Shown: positions 61,857-64,000 of the stretch, piece by piece
Numbering within the stretch: the first letter of the stretch is position 1
How the letters are laid out: each line of letters starts with the position of its first letter
From: JADZAI01 sp964390465
GTDB lineage: Bacteria; Pseudomonadota; Alphaproteobacteria; Micropepsales; Micropepsaceae
DNA length: 64,000 bases
Direction: 5' to 3'
Assembly (NCBI GenBank): GCA_964390465.1
Contig: CAYMIJ010000002.1
Span: 325,385 to 389,384, forward strand
Notes under the pieces: generated by a model
Databases searched by the model: none
Seen by the model: the letters and a program-made list of their open reading frames with translations, nothing else
Told to the model about the DNA's origin: nothing
Translations under genes and position numbers: made by a program

Positions 61857-63065
61857 ATGAACATCCACGAATATCAGGCCAAAGAACTGCTCAAGGGCTA
61901 TGGCGTTCCGGTTTCCAAAGGCGTTGCCGCCTTCACGGCCGAGGAGGCCAAAGCGGGGGCCGAGAAACTGGCGAAAGACGGCGCGAAGCTGTTCGTCGTG
62001 AAGGCCCAGATCCATGCGGGCGGGCGTGGCAAGGGCAAGTTCAAGGAACTTCCCGCTGATGCCAAAGGTGGTGTGCGGCTCGCCAGGACGGTGGATGAAG
62101 TCTACGCCAATGCCAAGGACATGCTGGGCAACACGCTGGTAACGATCCAGACCGGCCCGGCCGGCAAGCAGGTCAACCGTCTTTATGTCGAAGACGGCAG
62201 CGACATCGAAAAAGAATTCTATCTTTCCATGCTGGTCGACCGTGAAACCGGTTGCACGGCCTTCGTCGTTTCCACCGAAGGCGGCATGGACATCGAGAAA
62301 GTCGCGCACGACACGCCCGAAAAGATCGTCACCTTCTCGGTCGATCCGGCAGCGGGTCTTCAGGCCCATCATGGCCGGGCCATTGCCAAGGCGCTGAACC
62401 TGAAGGGCGATCAGGCCAAGCAGGCCGAAGCTCTGGCGGCCAAGCTCTACAAGGCCTTCGTCGAAACCGACATGAGCCTTCTGGAAATCAATCCGCTGAT
62501 CCTCACCCCAGATGGCCGTCTGCATGTGCTGGACGCCAAGGTCGGCTTTGATTCCAATGCCCTGTTCCGTCACCCGGACATCGTCGCGCTGCGTGACCTG
62601 ACCGAGGAAGACGAGAAGGAAATCGAAGCCTCGAAATACGATCTTTCCTACATCACGCTGGATGGCGACATTGGCTGCATGGTCAATGGCGCGGGCCTTG
62701 CCATGGCGACCATGGACATCATCAAGCTCTATGGCCGCGAACCGGCCAACTTCCTCGATGTCGGCGGCGGTGCGTCGGAAGAAAAGGTGACGGCGGCCTT
62801 CAAGATCATCACGGCTGATCCGAATGTGAAGGGCATCCTCGTCAACATTTTCGGCGGCATCATGAAGTGCGACATCATCGCGCGGGGCGTTCTGGCAGCG
62901 GTGAAGGCCGTGGGTCTGAAAGTGCCGCTGGTGGTGCGTCTGGAAGGTACCAACGTGACCGAAGGCAAGAAGATCATCGCCGAATCAGGTCTTAACGTGA
63001 TCCCGGCTGATGACCTCGATGACGCCGCGCAGAAGATCGTCAATGCCGTGAAGAAGGCGGCCTGA
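61857..63065 (+). CDS. sucC: Succinyl-CoA synthetase, beta subunit
   Basis: ADP/GDP-forming succinyl-CoA ligase of the TCA cycle; this subunit binds the nucleotide. 402 residues. MNIHEYQAKELLKGYGVPV opens the ATP-grasp fold; KAQIHAGGRGKGKF, LEINPLI and GGIMKCDIIARG follow. Three bases before sucD. Confidence 0.97.
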   Translation: MNIHEYQAKELLKGYGVPVSKGVAAFTAEEAKAGAEKLAKDGAKLFVVKAQIHAGGRGKGKFKELPADAKGGVRLARTVDEVYANAKDMLGNTLVTIQTGPAGKQVNRLYVEDGSDIEKEFYLSMLVDRETGCTAFVVSTEGGMDIEKVAHDTPEKIVTFSVDPAAGLQAHHGRAIAKALNLKGDQAKQAEALAAKLYKAFVETDMSLLEINPLILTPDGRLHVLDAKVGFDSNALFRHPDIVALRDLTEEDEKEIEASKYDLSYITLDGDIGCMVNGAGLAMATMDIIKLYGREPANFLDVGGGASEEKVTAAFKIITADPNVKGILVNIFGGIMKCDIIARGVLAAVKAVGLKVPLVVRLEGTNVTEGKKIIAESGLNVIPADDLDDAAQKIVNAVKKAA

Positions 63066-63068
63066 ACC

Positions 63069-63953
63069 ATGTCCATCCTCATCGACAAGAACACCAAGGT
63101 TCTTACCCAGGGCTTCACCGGCAAGACCGGCACCTTCCATTCCGAAGGCGCGCTTGCCTATGGCACCAAGCTGGTTGGCGGTGTCGCGCCCGGCAAAGGT
63201 GGCGGCACACATCTGAACCTGCCGATCTGGGATACGGTCGCCGAAGCCAAAGCCGCGACCGGTGCTGACGCCAGCGTGGTCTATGTGCCGCCGCCGGGTG
63301 CCGCAGACGCCATTCTGGAAGCCATTGCGGCGGGCATTCCCCTGATCGTCTGCATCACCGAAGGCATTCCTGTGCAGGACATGATCAAGGTGAAGCGCGC
63401 GCTGGTCGGTTCGAAGTCGCGCCTGATCGGCCCCAACTGCCCCGGCATCGTCACGGCGGGCGAATGCAAGATCGGCATCATGCCGGCCAATATCTTCAAG
63501 CCGGGCAGCGTCGGCATCGTCTCGCGTTCGGGCACATTGACCTACGAGGCAGTGTTCCAGACCACCAATGAAGGCCTTGGCCAGACAACGGCTGTCGGTA
63601 TCGGCGGCGATCCGGTCAAGGGCACCGAGTTCATCGACATGCTGGAAATGTTCCTGGCCGACGAAAAGACCAAGTCGATCGTCATGATCGGCGAAATCGG
63701 CGGCTCGGCCGAGGAAGATGCCGCGCAGTTCATCGCTGACGAGGCCAAACGCGGTCGCAAAAAGCCGATGGTTGGCTTCATCGCCGGGCGCACGGCCCCT
63801 CCGGGACGCCGCATGGGCCATGCCGGCGCGATCGTCTCGGGTGGCCAGGGCGGCGCCGAGGACAAGATCGCCGCGATGGAAGCGGCCGGGATCAAGGTGG
63901 CGGCGAGCCCGAGCGAACTGGGCTCGACGCTGGTCGAGGTATTGAAGGGGTAA
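63069..63953 (+). CDS. sucD: Succinyl-CoA synthetase, alpha subunit
   Basis: Carries the phosphorylated histidine and the CoA site. 294 residues. VLTQGFTGKTGTFHSEGALAYGTK at the N-terminus, GPNCPGIVTAGECKIGIMP, SRSGTLTYEA, and the catalytic His251 in GRRMGHAGAIVSGG. The remaining 47 bases of the window contain nothing recognisable. Confidence 0.97.
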   Translation: MSILIDKNTKVLTQGFTGKTGTFHSEGALAYGTKLVGGVAPGKGGGTHLNLPIWDTVAEAKAATGADASVVYVPPPGAADAILEAIAAGIPLIVCITEGIPVQDMIKVKRALVGSKSRLIGPNCPGIVTAGECKIGIMPANIFKPGSVGIVSRSGTLTYEAVFQTTNEGLGQTTAVGIGGDPVKGTEFIDMLEMFLADEKTKSIVMIGEIGGSAEEDAAQFIADEAKRGRKKPMVGFIAGRTAPPGRRMGHAGAIVSGGQGGAEDKIAAMEAAGIKVAASPSELGSTLVEVLKG

Positions 63954-64000
63954 ATCGACGCGTCGGCCAGGGCGCGCCCCAATCGCATCCCCCTCCCCAG

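Noticed and set aside
1..64000. Mobile elements, CRISPR arrays, prophage or defence systems
   Set aside because: No transposase, integrase, direct-repeat array or phage-like gene is visible anywhere in the window.

Overview
The window is gene-dense, high-G+C DNA from a chromosome that looks alphaproteobacterial. The pointers are a PhaR/PhaA/PhaB polyhydroxybutyrate locus, a pduO-etfB-etfA-hydroxyacyl-CoA dehydrogenase run, a HIG1-type small membrane protein, an SdhC/SdhD pair of the bacterial/mitochondrial kind, and a large TonB-dependent receptor. The order or genus cannot be fixed from the sequence alone. There is one tRNA gene, no rRNA, no CRISPR array and no recognisable insertion sequence. 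A 10-base run of N interrupts etfB.

Left part (1-20 kb): a truncated glycosyltransferase and tRNA-Pro(GGG); mdh with a DUF6624 gene; three small unknown membrane-protein genes; then leuC-leuD-leuB-asd and an NTF2-like gene, all on the minus strand. On the plus strand follow an extremely acidic 67-residue protein, a Tat-exported DUF1287 protein, a VOC protein and a FadD19-like acyl-CoA synthetase. An adenine-deaminase-type enzyme and a thiolase face them. Next come a Baeyer-Villiger monooxygenase with a DUF2891 gene.

Histidine and 2-oxoacid metabolism (17.5-30.3 kb): a transporter plus hutF diverge from hutI-hutH-hutG-hutU. This is a complete five-step histidine-to-glutamate route through N-formylglutamate. 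Directly downstream is a three-gene 2-oxoacid oxidoreductase with a GltD-like flavoprotein/ferredoxin subunit.

Central part (30.4-42.3 kb): an unusual ABC protein with degenerate ATPase motifs and a greatly enlarged nucleotide-binding domain, translationally coupled to a cyclic-nucleotide-binding protein; then HIG1, PduO, ETF and 3-hydroxyacyl-CoA dehydrogenase. After an unknown gene and a CmoB-like methyltransferase comes phaR, divergent from phaA-phaB.

Right part (42.3-64 kb): GST, YidB-like and small exported proteins; an Ada/AlkA-like repair protein with Ogt; SDR, kinase, esterase, HAD and M3 peptidase genes. Then come sdhC-sdhD-sdhA (sdhB is not present), a HerA-like ATPase, a TetR regulator divergent from a TonB-dependent receptor with a candidate operator between them, a lipoprotein-type cytochrome c, DUF2141, and sucC-sucD.

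Most genes sit in tight operons with ATGA or TGATG overlaps, and three convergent pairs overlap or abut at their 3' ends. The strongest candidates for something undescribed are the degenerate, internally duplicated ABC protein with its CNBD partner, the three-gene membrane cassette at 2.9-4.4 kb, and the acidic microprotein.
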